Under the pieces are notes generated by a model. The model was given only the letters and a program-made list of their open reading frames with translations. It did not search any database and was not told the origin of the DNA. DNA of 64,000 nucleotides from Roseicella frigidaeris (GTDB lineage Bacteria > Pseudomonadota > Alphaproteobacteria > Acetobacterales > Acetobacteraceae): NCBI RefSeq assembly GCF_003258945.1, contig NZ_QLIX01000011.1, positions 87,729-151,728 on the forward strand. Reading direction: 5' to 3'. Shown here in pieces: positions 1 through 11,433 of this stretch (positions are counted from its first letter, which is position 1; each line of letters starts with the position of its first letter). Both the position numbers and the translations under genes were made by a program.

Positions 1-2
1 GG

Positions 3-653
3 GCGAAGCAGGAGCTGCGGCCGGTGCTGCGGCGCATGCTGGCCTTGGCCGAGGAGCAGCAGATCCTCCGCCCGCAGGCGATCTACGGCTACTGGAAATG
101 CGCCGGCCAGGGCAACGACCTGGTGCTGTTCGAGGCGGATGGCGCGACCGAGGCCGGCCGCTTCACCCTGCCGCGCCAGCCGAAGCAGGATGGCGAGTGC
201 ATCGCCGATTTCGTCCGCGACATCGAGGACGGGCCGCTGGCGCGCGACGTGATCGGGCTGCAGGTGGTCACCGTCGGCCAGAAGGCCAGCGACATGGCGC
301 GGGAGTGGTTCGAGGAGAACCGCTACCAGGACTATCTCTACCTGCACGGCCTCTCGGTGGAGATGGCCGAGGCGATGGCGGAATACACCCACAAGCGCAT
401 CCGCGCCGAATGGGGCTTCTCCGGCGAGGACGACCGCGACATGGAGCGGATGCTGAGCCAGGGCTATCGCGGCGGCCGCTATTCCTTCGGCTATCCGGCC
501 TGCCCGCGGCTGGAGGACCAGGTGCCCCTGCTGCGGCTGCTGGGCGCGGAGCGCATCGGCGTCTCGATCAGCGACGAGTGGCAGTTGCACCCGGAGCAGA
601 GCACCAGCGCCATCGTGCTGCACCATCCGCGGGCGAAGTATTTTTCCGTGTGA
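3..653 (+). CDS. metH: Methionine synthase, C-terminal reactivation domain (5' truncated by window)
   Basis: Only the 3' part is in the window. The frame is open from base 3 with no start, so the gene begins upstream; about 216 codons are readable. The sequence matches the AdoMet-binding activation domain at the C terminus of cobalamin-dependent methionine synthase, which reductively methylates oxidised cob(II)alamin. The most telling segment is RYSFGYPACP near bases 477-506, the family AdoMet-binding loop; the downstream YFSV end is also typical. Whether the full gene is one polypeptide or the split MetH found in some alphaproteobacteria cannot be told from here. Confidence 0.9.
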   Translation, partial: AKQELRPVLRRMLALAEEQQILRPQAIYGYWKCAGQGNDLVLFEADGATEAGRFTLPRQPKQDGECIADFVRDIEDGPLARDVIGLQVVTVGQKASDMAREWFEENRYQDYLYLHGLSVEMAEAMAEYTHKRIRAEWGFSGEDDRDMERMLSQGYRGGRYSFGYPACPRLEDQVPLLRLLGAERIGVSISDEWQLHPEQSTSAIVLHHPRAKYFSV

Positions 654-788
654 CGGGGCCCGCGGCCGCGGCGCGGGACCTGGCCCGTGTCGCCGCGTGA
701 CGGCGGCCGGGCCCGGCTTTCATGCGCGGGCCAGGATGGGACAAGGCCGGCGCGCGCAGGATGCGGGGGATGGCTGAAGGAGGCTGTC

Positions 789-1049
789 ATGACCCGCTTC
801 ACCCTGCGATCCGCCCTGCTGGCCACCACGCTGCTCGCCCTGCCGCTGCTCGCGCCCAGCCCAGCCCGGGCGTGGTGGGGGCCGGGCGGCTGGCATCCCG
901 GCCCGGTCTGGGTGGTGCCGCGGCCGGTGCGGCTGCCGCCGCCCCTGCTGGTGGTGCCGGCCCCCGTCTATCGCCCCATCTATCGCCCCATCTGGGTGCC
1001 GCCGCATTTCGACCGCTACGGCTATTGGGTGCCGGGTCACTGGCGGTGA
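789..1049 (+). CDS. Small exported Trp/Pro/Tyr-rich protein
   Basis: An 86-residue protein. The ATG at 789 has GAAGGAGG a few bases upstream, which decides the start over an upstream in-frame ATG. The first ~27 residues are a signal peptide: MTR, a Leu/Ala-rich hydrophobic core, then an ARA cleavage-type site. The mature part is rich in Trp, Pro and Tyr, with repeated YRPI and the ending YWVPGHWR. Similar short exported proteins are common in alphaproteobacteria but have no assigned role. It is probably periplasmic or envelope-associated; I do not recognise a function. Confidence 0.7.
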   Translation: MTRFTLRSALLATTLLALPLLAPSPARAWWGPGGWHPGPVWVVPRPVRLPPPLLVVPAPVYRPIYRPIWVPPHFDRYGYWVPGHWR

Positions 1050-1106
1050 GGGGACGGACGGAAGGCGCGGCCGCCGCCATCGGCGCTTGCCGTTGCTGCC
1101 CGCGAT

Positions 1107-1129
1107 CTGATATCATTTTCTGATATCAG
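1107..1129. promoter_or_regulatory. Palindromic operator of the FitAB-type operon
   Basis: A perfect 9-bp inverted repeat, CTGATATCA - 5 bp - TGATATCAG, ends 10 bp before the antitoxin start codon. It is an AT-rich island in GC-rich surroundings. RHH antitoxins of the FitA/VapB type repress their own operons through such palindromes, so this is the likely autoregulatory operator. Confidence 0.75.
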
Positions 1130-1139
1130 AGGGCAGGCG

Positions 1140-1385
1140 ATGGGACAGCTCCTGGTCCGGGGCCTGGACGAGCGGATCATCCAGACGCTACGGCAACGTG
1201 CCGCCCGGGCCGGCCGCTCGGTGGAGGCGGAGCACCGGGCGATCCTGGAGCAGGTGCTCGGCCCGGAGATGGAGAGCTTCGCCGATGTCGCGGCGCGGCT
1301 GCGCGCCCAATCGCCCCGGCAGCGCACCGACAGCGCCGATCTGCTGCGGGCGGATCGTGACCGGAACCGCGGCTCGGAGCCTTGA
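1140..1385 (+). CDS. FitA/VapB-type ribbon-helix-helix antitoxin
   Basis: An 81-residue protein. The N terminus (GQLLVRGLDERIIQTLRQRA) has the pattern of an RHH DNA-binding strand followed by two helices, as in FitA-like plasmid-stability antitoxins. RSVEAEHRAILEQVL forms the second helix region. The polar C-terminal tail would wrap the partner toxin. The stop codon overlaps the downstream toxin start, implying translational coupling. By family knowledge it neutralises the PIN toxin and represses the operon at the palindrome just upstream. Confidence 0.85.
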   Translation: MGQLLVRGLDERIIQTLRQRAARAGRSVEAEHRAILEQVLGPEMESFADVAARLRAQSPRQRTDSADLLRADRDRNRGSEP

Positions 1386-1807
1386 GGGTTGTCGTGGATG
1401 CCTCCGTCGCCGCCAAATGGGTGGTGGCGGAAGCGCATTCCGAGGCGGCGGCGGCCCTGCTGGACCTTGAGGCGCTCTACGCTCCCGATCACTGGCAGGC
1501 CGAGGCGGTCAATGTCCTGTGGTCGAAGCAGCAATTCGGCGACCTGACGGTGGCCGAGGCGGAGGCGCGGCTGGACCTCCTGCTGCGCGCGCCGATCCAG
1601 GCCGTGCCGATCGCCACCCTCATGCCGGGCGCCTTCGCGATCGCGGTCGGGAACGGCGTCACGGTCTATGACGCCCTCTACCTTGCCCTGGCCCGCGATC
1701 TCGGCATTCCCTTCGTGACGGCCGATGCCCGGTTGCTGCGAAAGGTCACCGATGCGGCGCTGCGGCCGCTGCTGCGCTGGATCGGGGACCGGCCGGAGGC
1801 GGGGTGA
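1382..1807 (+). CDS. FitB/VapC-type PIN-domain toxin ribonuclease
   Basis: A 141-residue PIN-domain protein beginning at a TTG (1382) that overlaps the antitoxin stop. Visible PIN features are the first acidic residue in VVVDAS at the N terminus, Glu residues in the mid region, YDALYLALAR with the central Asp, and the C-terminal FVTADARLLRK with the last Asp. These form the Mg2+-dependent nuclease site that in VapC/FitB toxins cleaves specific RNAs, often tRNAs. Length fits the family. The substrate cannot be predicted from sequence. Confidence 0.85.
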   Translation: MRVVVDASVAAKWVVAEAHSEAAAALLDLEALYAPDHWQAEAVNVLWSKQQFGDLTVAEAEARLDLLLRAPIQAVPIATLMPGAFAIAVGNGVTVYDALYLALARDLGIPFVTADARLLRKVTDAALRPLLRWIGDRPEAG

Positions 1808-1841
1808 GGGCCCGCCGCCGCCGCCCGCCCCCGCGCCCTTC

Positions 1842-2978
1842 CTATCCCGGCACCGCCACCTCGCCCTGCATCAGCCGCCGCGCGGTGCGGAACACCACCG
1901 CGCTGTCGGCCACCCAGCCTGCCGCCGCCTGCCGCACCTCGGCGCCCACCGTCAGCATGCCGGAGGGATGCGCGACGCGGATCTCCTCCGGCCGGGCGCC
2001 GCGGCGCGCCAGCGCCTGCGGGATGCTGCCCTCGATGCGGCAGGCCACCGCGAGGCCCATGGCGCCGGTCATCGGCACCGCCCGGTGCGGCCGCTCCATC
2101 GACAGCATGCGGATGGTCACGTCATGCGCCGCGGGGTCGAGCACGGCGCCGTCCAGCGTCCGTGCCGCCAGCGGCCCGGCGACGAGCGCGACGCGCGGAT
2201 TGGCCAGGCCGACCGCCGCCTCCGTCGCGGCGAGGCCCATGGCGACGCCGGCGATGCGGCGGATGCGGTCGAGCAGGGCCATCAGCGCCGCATCGGCCTC
2301 GATCGCCTCGGGGGATTCCGCGCCGGTCAGGCCGAGGTCGCGGGCATCGAGGAACACCGCCGGGTTGGCGGCATCGACCAGGCTGGCGCGCAGCCGCCCA
2401 TGGCCCGGCACCTCCAGCACGTCCACCGCGCGCCCGGTCGGCAGCAGCGCCGCGCATTGCGAGCCGCCGGGCGCGAGGAAGTCGAGCCGGATGCGGGCGC
2501 CGCTGCCGGCGACGCCGGCGATGGCGAAACCGCCCCGCGTCTCGGCCCGGCCCGCGCGCACCGGGAAGCGGGCATGGATGAGCTTCTTCGTGTTCACCTG
2601 GTGGATGCGCACCAGCGCCTCGCCCTCGGCGGCGCGCACCAGCCCCTCATCCACCGCGAAGGGGCCGACAGCGGCCGAGAGGTTGCCGCAATTGCCCTTC
2701 CAGTCCACCACCGGCCGGTCCACCGCGACCTGGGCGAAGGTGTAGTCCACATCCGCCTCGGGATGGCTCGGCGGGCCGATGATGACGGCCTTGGAGAGGG
2801 AGGAGAGGCCGCCGCCCATGCCGTCGAGTTGCCGGCCATAGGGATCCGGGCTGCCGAGCACGCCGAGCAGGATCGGGTCGATCGCCGCGCGGTCGGCGGG
2901 CAGGTGGCGGGCCTGGAAGAAGACGCCCTTGGAGGAGCCGCCGCGCATGAAGACGGCGGGGAGGAAGCGCTGGGTCAT
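1842..2978 (-). CDS. PrpF-family aconitate/methylaconitate-type isomerase
   Basis: A 378-residue protein of the PrpF family, which has the DapF-like double fold and isomerises 2-methylaconitate, 4-oxalomesaconate or related tricarboxylates. Diagnostic pieces are the N-terminal FMRGGSSKGVFF, the DGMGGGLSSLSKA segment and the GNCGNLSAAVGPFAVDEG segment. It is divergent from the acyl-CoA dehydrogenase operon at 3092, with about 110 bp between. No prpBCD genes are nearby, so a role in the methylcitrate cycle is not supported by context. A lone PrpF-like isomerase acting on another carboxylate is equally possible. Confidence 0.8.
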   Translation of the reverse strand: MTQRFLPAVFMRGGSSKGVFFQARHLPADRAAIDPILLGVLGSPDPYGRQLDGMGGGLSSLSKAVIIGPPSHPEADVDYTFAQVAVDRPVVDWKGNCGNLSAAVGPFAVDEGLVRAAEGEALVRIHQVNTKKLIHARFPVRAGRAETRGGFAIAGVAGSGARIRLDFLAPGGSQCAALLPTGRAVDVLEVPGHGRLRASLVDAANPAVFLDARDLGLTGAESPEAIEADAALMALLDRIRRIAGVAMGLAATEAAVGLANPRVALVAGPLAARTLDGAVLDPAAHDVTIRMLSMERPHRAVPMTGAMGLAVACRIEGSIPQALARRGARPEEIRVAHPSGMLTVGAEVRQAAAGWVADSAVVFRTARRLMQGEVAVPG

Positions 2979-3091
2979 TCTGGGTCTCCGGGACGAGGAA
3001 AGCCCTGGCAGGCCGGCCTGTCGAGAGGGGGGGGTGGCGCGGCGCGGCGGAATGGGCGAGGAAGGGGGCCGATAAGCCGGAGGGGACGCGA

Positions 3092-4231
3092 ATGGCGGGC
3101 TTGCGCTTCGAGTTGCGGGACATCCCGCCGGAGGCGGAGGCGTTGCGCGCCGAGCTGCGCGGCTTCCTCGCCGAGGCCGGGCGCGCCTTCTCGCCGCGGG
3201 TGCGCGCCTATTCCTGGATGGGCTTCGACCGCGACTTCTCGCGCGAGGTCGGCCGGCGCGGCTGGATCGGCATGACGTGGCCCAAGGCCTATGGCGGCGG
3301 CGAGCGCACGGCGCTCGAGCGCTACGTGGTGCTGGAGGAGATGCTGGCCGTTGGCGCCCCGGTCGGCGCGCATTGGATCGGCGACCGGCAATCCGGCCCG
3401 CTCATCCTCCGCCTCGGCACCGAGGAGCAGCGGCGGGAATTCCTGCCGCGCATCGTCGCCGGCGAGCTGGCCTTCGCCATCGGCCTCTCCGAGCCCGACA
3501 GCGGCTCCGACCTCGCCAGCCTGCGCACGCGCGCCGAGAAGGTGCCGGGCGGCTGGAAGATCAACGGCCGCAAGGTCTGGACCACCAACGCGCACAAATG
3601 CGACTTCATGATCGCCCTGCTGCGCACCGCGCCGGCGCCGGACCCAAGGCAGAAGCATCAGGGGCTGAGCCAGTTCCTGGTCGATTGCCGCAGCTCCGGC
3701 ATCACCATCCGGCCGATCCTCGACCTGCTGGGCGAGGAGGGGTTCAACGAGATCACCTTCGACGACGTCTTCGTCCCCGACAGCCTGCTGGTCGGCAAGG
3801 AGGGGAATGGCTGGGAGCAGGCGACGGCCGAGCTCGCCTTCGAGCGCGCCGGGCCGGAGCGCTACCTCTCCTCGCTGCCGCTGCTGACCGCGGCGCTGGA
3901 TGACCTGCGGGCCGAGCCGGCGGCGCCCGAGGCGGTGGGTCGGCTGCTGGCGCGGGCCGGGACGCTGCGGCAGATGTCGCTCGCCGTCGCCGGCATGCTG
4001 CAGGACGGCAAGACGCCGGCGCGCGAGGCGGCGCTGGTGAAGGATGCCGGCAACGACTACGAGCAGGCGCTGCCCGAGACGCTGCGCGATCTGATGCAGC
4101 CCGGCCGCACGCCGGAGGAGGTGCTGGAGATGCAGCGCCTCATGACCATGGTCGCCCGCAGCTACTCGCTCCGCGGCGGCACCCGCGAGATCCTGCGCGG
4201 CATCATCGCCCGCCAGCTGGGGCTGCGCTGA
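3092..4231 (+). CDS. Acyl-CoA dehydrogenase, probable first subunit of a pair
   Basis: A 379-residue flavoprotein-type acyl-CoA dehydrogenase. The FAD-binding middle domain shows GLSEPDSGSDLASL and KINGRKVWTTNAHKC. The C-terminal helical domain ends YSLRGGTREILRGIIARQLGL, the family FAD/substrate signature. The usual catalytic Glu of YEGT is replaced by Gly here; ELAFERAGPERYL may supply a base from the alternative helix. The next dehydrogenase starts two bases after this stop, which suggests an alpha2-beta2 enzyme of the two-gene type known from steroid side-chain degradation. The substrate is unknown. Confidence 0.85.
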   Translation: MAGLRFELRDIPPEAEALRAELRGFLAEAGRAFSPRVRAYSWMGFDRDFSREVGRRGWIGMTWPKAYGGGERTALERYVVLEEMLAVGAPVGAHWIGDRQSGPLILRLGTEEQRREFLPRIVAGELAFAIGLSEPDSGSDLASLRTRAEKVPGGWKINGRKVWTTNAHKCDFMIALLRTAPAPDPRQKHQGLSQFLVDCRSSGITIRPILDLLGEEGFNEITFDDVFVPDSLLVGKEGNGWEQATAELAFERAGPERYLSSLPLLTAALDDLRAEPAAPEAVGRLLARAGTLRQMSLAVAGMLQDGKTPAREAALVKDAGNDYEQALPETLRDLMQPGRTPEEVLEMQRLMTMVARSYSLRGGTREILRGIIARQLGLR

Positions 4232-4233
4232 TC

Positions 4234-5229
4234 ATGAGCGAGACCGACGACCTCCGCGCCATCCTGCTCGACCAGGTGGAGCGGCTGCTGGCCGACAAGG
4301 CCGGCCCCGACACGCTGCGCGCCAACGAGCGCGGCGACTGGCCCGCGGCGCTCTGGGCCGAGGCCGAGGCGCTCGGCCTGCCGACGGCGCTGGCGCCGGA
4401 GGAGAAGGGCGGCGCCGGGCTCGGCTGGGGCGATGCTGCGGCGCTCTGGCACGTGCTGGGGCGGCATGGCGCGCCCATCCCGCTCGGCGAGAGCATGGTC
4501 GCCGCCGCGCTGCTGGCGGCCGGCGGCATCGCGCCGCGCCCGGGCCTGCTCGGCCTCGCCGTCGCCGGCGCGCCCGTGCCCTGGGGCCGGCGTGCCGCGG
4601 CGGTGGTGATGGTCTCGGGCGGCGCGGTGCTGCTGCAGCCGGGGCCGGCGACGCGCCAGGGTCTGGCGCCAATCAGCCGCGAGCCGGCCGACCGCGCCGC
4701 GCCCGGCGTGCCGGCCGAGGAGGGGCGGCTGCCCGAGGCCTTCGGCCCGGAGGCGGACCTGCTCGCCGGGGCGCTGCTGAACGCGGCGCGGATCGCCGGG
4801 GCGCTGGAGGCGGTGCTCGACATGACGGTCGACTACGCCACCACCCGCACGCAATTCGGCCGGCCGATCGGCGGCTTCCAGGCGGTGCAGCAGCTCCTGG
4901 CGCGCGCCGCCGGCGAGGTGGCGGCGGTCGCCGTCGCCGCCTCCCATGCCGGCCGCGCCGCGGACCGGCACGGCCTCGCCGGGGCGGGTTTCGAGATCGC
5001 CTCGGCCAAGGTGGTGGCGGGCGAGGCGGCCGGCACCGTCGCCGCCATCGCGCACCAGGTGCATGCCGCCATCGGCTTCACCGACGAGCACGCGCTGCAC
5101 CTCTACACCCGCCGGCTCTGGGACTGGCGCGACGGCTGCGGCGCGGAGCGGGTCTGGGCCCGGCGGCTCGGCCAGGCGGCGCTCGAACGCGGCGGCGCGG
5201 CGCTCTGGCCCGACCTCACCGCGCGCTGA
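4234..5229 (+). CDS. Acyl-CoA dehydrogenase-like, probable second subunit
   Basis: A 331-residue, shorter acyl-CoA dehydrogenase paralogue directly behind the first. The C-terminal helical bundle is clear (DYATTRTQFGRPIGGFQAVQ, then HQVHAAIGFTDEHALHLYTR). The N-terminal and middle domains are reduced, and I see no good FAD-contact TEP-type motif. Loss of part of the flavin site and tight coupling to a complete partner fit the heteromeric acyl-CoA dehydrogenases in which active sites lie at the subunit interface. This pairing is inferred from gene order and length. Confidence 0.8.
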   Translation: MSETDDLRAILLDQVERLLADKAGPDTLRANERGDWPAALWAEAEALGLPTALAPEEKGGAGLGWGDAAALWHVLGRHGAPIPLGESMVAAALLAAGGIAPRPGLLGLAVAGAPVPWGRRAAAVVMVSGGAVLLQPGPATRQGLAPISREPADRAAPGVPAEEGRLPEAFGPEADLLAGALLNAARIAGALEAVLDMTVDYATTRTQFGRPIGGFQAVQQLLARAAGEVAAVAVAASHAGRAADRHGLAGAGFEIASAKVVAGEAAGTVAAIAHQVHAAIGFTDEHALHLYTRRLWDWRDGCGAERVWARRLGQAALERGGAALWPDLTAR

Positions 5230-5258
5230 ACCCGATCCCACAGGCGGAACCACCAGGC

Positions 5259-6059
5259 ATGTCCGACTACGTCACCTACGACGAGAGCGACCACGTCGTC
5301 ACCCTCACCCTGAACGCGCCGGAGAAGCGCAACGCCATCTCCACCTTCGCCGATTGCGACGCGGTGGTGGAGGCGGTGCGGCGGGTGAACCGCGACCGCG
5401 GCGTGCGCGCCGTCATCCTCACCGGCGCCGGCACCGCCTTCTGCGCCGGCGGCGACCTGAAGGCGATGCGCGACCGCAAGGGCATCATCGAGGGCAGCCA
5501 TGCCGATCTGCGGGAGAATTACCGCCGCGGCGTGCAGGCCATGGCGAATGCCCTCTACGAGTGCGACGCGCCCACCATCGCCGCGGTGAACGGCCCGGCC
5601 ATCGGCCTCGGCCTCGACGTCGCCTGCATGTGCGACATCCGCATCGCCTCCGAGAAGGCGCGCTTCGCCGAGAGCTTCATCAAGGTCGGCATCGTCCCCG
5701 GCGATGGCGGCGCCTGGCTGCTGCCGCGCGTGGTCGGCATGTCCATGGCCTGCGAACTCAGCTTCACCGGCGACCAGATCGACGCCGCGACGGCGAAGGA
5801 GATCCGCCTCGTCTCCCGCGTCGTGCCGCACGACGAGCTGCTGCCGGCGGCCCGCGCGCTGGCCGCGCGCATCGCCGCCAACCCGCCCGAGATGGTGCGG
5901 ATGACCAAGCGGCTGCTGCGCGAGGGCCAGCACATGCGGCTGTCCAGCCTGCTGGAGATCTCGGCCGCCTACCAGGCCCTGGCGCACAGCACCGAGGACC
6001 ACAAGGAGGCGGTCTCGGCCATGCTGGAGAAGCGGGAGCCGCGCTTCACCGGGCGCTGA
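5259..6059 (+). CDS. Enoyl-CoA hydratase/isomerase family protein
   Basis: A 266-residue crotonase-fold protein. Visible landmarks are NAPEKRNAIS near the N terminus, the first oxyanion segment FCAGGDLKAM and the second oxyanion segment AAVNGPAIGLGLDVACMCDIR. In place of the two typical catalytic Glu residues, the segment FIKVGIVPGDGGAWLLPR carries Asp at the second position, as in many isomerase or hydratase variants. It lies 29 bp behind the two acyl-CoA dehydrogenases and would act on their enoyl-CoA product. The exact reaction cannot be assigned within this superfamily. Confidence 0.85.
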   Translation: MSDYVTYDESDHVVTLTLNAPEKRNAISTFADCDAVVEAVRRVNRDRGVRAVILTGAGTAFCAGGDLKAMRDRKGIIEGSHADLRENYRRGVQAMANALYECDAPTIAAVNGPAIGLGLDVACMCDIRIASEKARFAESFIKVGIVPGDGGAWLLPRVVGMSMACELSFTGDQIDAATAKEIRLVSRVVPHDELLPAARALAARIAANPPEMVRMTKRLLREGQHMRLSSLLEISAAYQALAHSTEDHKEAVSAMLEKREPRFTGR

Positions 6060-6067
6060 GGCGCCGC

Positions 6068-6094
6068 CCCCGTCGCCGGCCCCCGGCGGCGGGG
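6068..6094. terminator. Terminator-type hairpin after the beta-oxidation operon
   Basis: About a 12-bp GC-rich stem with a 3-base loop lies just after the enoyl-CoA hydratase stop. No T-run follows. It plausibly ends or stabilises the operon transcript. The rest of 6095-6447 shows no gene or recognisable signal. Confidence 0.4.
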
Positions 6095-6447
6095 CGGGGC
6101 GGACAGTCGGCCGGCGCCCCGCGGCATCGCGGCGGCCGTCAACCGCAGGGCCAGGTTCCGCCCGGGCCGTTCAATGAATCCGCGCCGGCCTGTGGCAAAT
6201 CGCCATCGCCGCGTGGAAAATCCCGATCATCGGCTATCCTCTCCTCCTCTCCGGGCGTTCGTGGCCGACGAAGCCCCGGAATGGCAGAGGCGCGACGTCA
6301 CATGCGACGAGGATTCCCCATGGCCCACCTCGCGCGCCGGAGACGTCAGGCCGGGCCGCCGCATCGCCATCCTGCCGCGGGACGGGCCCCGGCGCCGCAC
6401 CGCCCGGGCGCCGGCCGCGCCCGGCTGCCGCGCCGGAGCCCGGCCTG

Positions 6448-9609
<3,162 letters not shown>

Positions 9610-9721
9610 GCGGCGCCCCGGAGACGCCCTGGGGACGGGAGGCCTTCCGGGGGCTGCCATTGGAGGCTGCCGTGGGGGGCTGCCGCTTGCCGCTCCGCCG
9701 CCGCCGCGTTAGCCAGCCGGC

Positions 9722-10891
9722 ATGACCCGCTTCCCCGCCGAGGCGCGCCCCGCCGTGGCCGCGCTCGAAAGCTCCAAGATCCGCGACGTCTACAACGACG
9801 GCGCCGGCATCGCCGACCTGATCCCGCTCTGGGTGGGGGAGCCGGACATCCCGACGCCCGACTTCATCGCGCGCGCCGCGGCGGCGTCGCTTGCCGCCGG
9901 GGAGACCTTCTACTCCCACAACCTCGGCATCGAGCCGCTGCGCGAGGCCATCGCCCGCTACCTGCAGCGCAACGGCCGCCCGGTGGCGATGGACCGCATC
10001 GCCGCCACCAGCGCCGGGGTGAACGCCATCATGCTGGCCTGCCAGTCGGTGCTCGACCCGGGCGACCGGGTGGTGACGCTGGCGCCGCACTGGCCGAATA
10101 TCGGCGCCATCCCGCTGATCCTCTCGGCGCCGGTGGAGACGGTGCCGCTCGAGCTCTCGCAGGGGCTGTGGCGGGTCGATCTCGACCGGCTGCTCGCCGC
10201 CATCACGCCGGAGACGCGGCTCGCCCTGCTGAACTCGCCGGGCAACCCGACCGGCTTCGCCTTCACCGCCGAGGAGCAGCGGGCGGTGCTCGACCATTGC
10301 CGCCGCACCGGCACCTGGATCCTCGCCGACGAGGTCTATGAGCGGCTGTACTACGATGGCCCGGCGGCGCCCTCCTTCCTCGAGATCGCCACCCCCGAGG
10401 ACCGGGTCATCGGCGTCAACAGCTTCTCCAAATCCTGGGCGATGACCGGCTGGCGGCTCGGCTGGCTGGTGGTGCCGCCGGCGCTGCTGCCGGGGCTGGC
10501 GAAGGTGGTGGAGTACAACACCTCCTGCGCCCCGGTCTTCGTGCAGCGCGCCGGCATCGCCGCGCTCGAGGGCGGGGATGACTTCATCGCCGGGAACGCC
10601 GCGCTGTTCCGCCGGCTGCGCGACCGCACGGCGGCGGCGCTGGCGACGGTGCCGGGGATCACCGCGCCGGTCGCCTCGGGCGGCATGTACAGCTTCTTCC
10701 GGGTCGAGGGGCTGACCGACAGCCTGGCCGAGGCGAAGCGGATGAGCCGCGGCGCCCGGGTCGGCCTCGCCCCCGGCTCGGCCTTCGGCCCGGGCGGGGA
10801 GGGGCATTTCCGCCTCTGCTTCGCGCAGCAGGAGGCGACGCTGGCGCGGGCGCTGGAGCGGGTGACCGACTGGTTCTCCCGCCCGCGCTGA
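9722..10891 (+). CDS. Class I/II PLP aminotransferase
   Basis: A 389-residue fold-type I aminotransferase. Visible features are the N-terminal segment LWVGEPDIPTPDFI, NSPGNPTGFAF with the Asn/Pro substrate-PLP contacts, ILADEVYERLYYDG with Asp and Tyr for the pyridine ring, and the Schiff-base Lys in SFSKSWAMTGWRLGW. The C-terminal Arg that binds the substrate carboxylate is in GHFRLCFA. It resembles aspartate or aromatic aminotransferases, but the substrate is not decidable from sequence. It appears to be a single-gene unit. Confidence 0.88.
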   Translation: MTRFPAEARPAVAALESSKIRDVYNDGAGIADLIPLWVGEPDIPTPDFIARAAAASLAAGETFYSHNLGIEPLREAIARYLQRNGRPVAMDRIAATSAGVNAIMLACQSVLDPGDRVVTLAPHWPNIGAIPLILSAPVETVPLELSQGLWRVDLDRLLAAITPETRLALLNSPGNPTGFAFTAEEQRAVLDHCRRTGTWILADEVYERLYYDGPAAPSFLEIATPEDRVIGVNSFSKSWAMTGWRLGWLVVPPALLPGLAKVVEYNTSCAPVFVQRAGIAALEGGDDFIAGNAALFRRLRDRTAAALATVPGITAPVASGGMYSFFRVEGLTDSLAEAKRMSRGARVGLAPGSAFGPGGEGHFRLCFAQQEATLARALERVTDWFSRPR

Positions 10892-10900
10892 GGCTGGCGG

Positions 10901-10918
10901 CGCCGGGCCCGCCCGGCG
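10901..10918. terminator. GC hairpin after the aminotransferase
   Basis: A perfect 8-bp inverted repeat, CGCCGGGC - CC - GCCCGGCG, lies 9 bp after the aminotransferase stop. The loop is very short and there is no T-run, so terminator function is only suggested by position. Confidence 0.3.
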
Positions 10919-10977
10919 ACGGCCGCGGAGCCTGTGGCGCCCCTCCGCGTTGGCAGGGGCAGTCCAGGAGATGGCCG

Positions 10978-11382
10978 ATGACCCAGCACCTGCCGGCGAT
11001 GCTGCAAAGCCAGCCGCATCACCCCTCCGCGCAACCGGTGATCGAGCGCTGCATCGCCAGCTGCCTCGATTGCGCCGCGGTCTGCACGAGCTGCGCCGAT
11101 GCCTGCCTGTCCGAGACGAATGTCGCCGAGATGGTCGCCTGCATCCGTCTCGACCTCGACTGCGCCGATCTCTGCGGCGCGACGGCGCGGAGCGTCGGGC
11201 GGCTGACCAAGCCGAACAAGGCGAGCATGGCGGCCACCTTGCAGGCCTGCATCGCCGCCTGCGAGGCCTGCGCCGCCGAATGCGGCCGGCATGCCGGCAT
11301 GCATGCGCATTGCCGGATCTGCGCCGAGTCCTGCCGCGCCTGCGCCGCCGCCTGCCAGGCGCTGCTCGACGTGATGCCCTGA
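10978..11382 (+). CDS. Cys-rich four-helix-bundle copper-storage-type protein (DUF326/Csp)
   Basis: A 134-residue protein with 18 cysteines arranged mostly as CxxC and CxxxC along predicted helices, for example CLDCAAVCTSCADAC and CRICAESCRACAAAC. This is the pattern of DUF326 and cytosolic Csp3 copper-storage proteins, whose four-helix bundle core is lined with Cys thiolates that bind many Cu(I) ions. His residues (MHAH) sit near the bundle mouth, as expected for metal entry. There is no signal peptide, so it should be cytosolic. A well-placed GGAG precedes the ATG. Confidence 0.88.
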   Translation: MTQHLPAMLQSQPHHPSAQPVIERCIASCLDCAAVCTSCADACLSETNVAEMVACIRLDLDCADLCGATARSVGRLTKPNKASMAATLQACIAACEACAAECGRHAGMHAHCRICAESCRACAAACQALLDVMP

Positions 11383-11433
11383 GGCTTGGTGCCCCGAGGC
11401 TTGATACCCTGGTAGGGGGGCGGCGCCGTGGGA

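Noticed and set aside
1842..2978. Assignment as methylcitrate-cycle PrpF
   Set aside because: No prpB, prpC or prpD genes are nearby; only the family can be supported.
6095..6447. Possible small gene in the gap before the CheB-CheR-kinase gene
   Set aside because: Open frames here have no ribosome-binding site or recognisable protein sequence.
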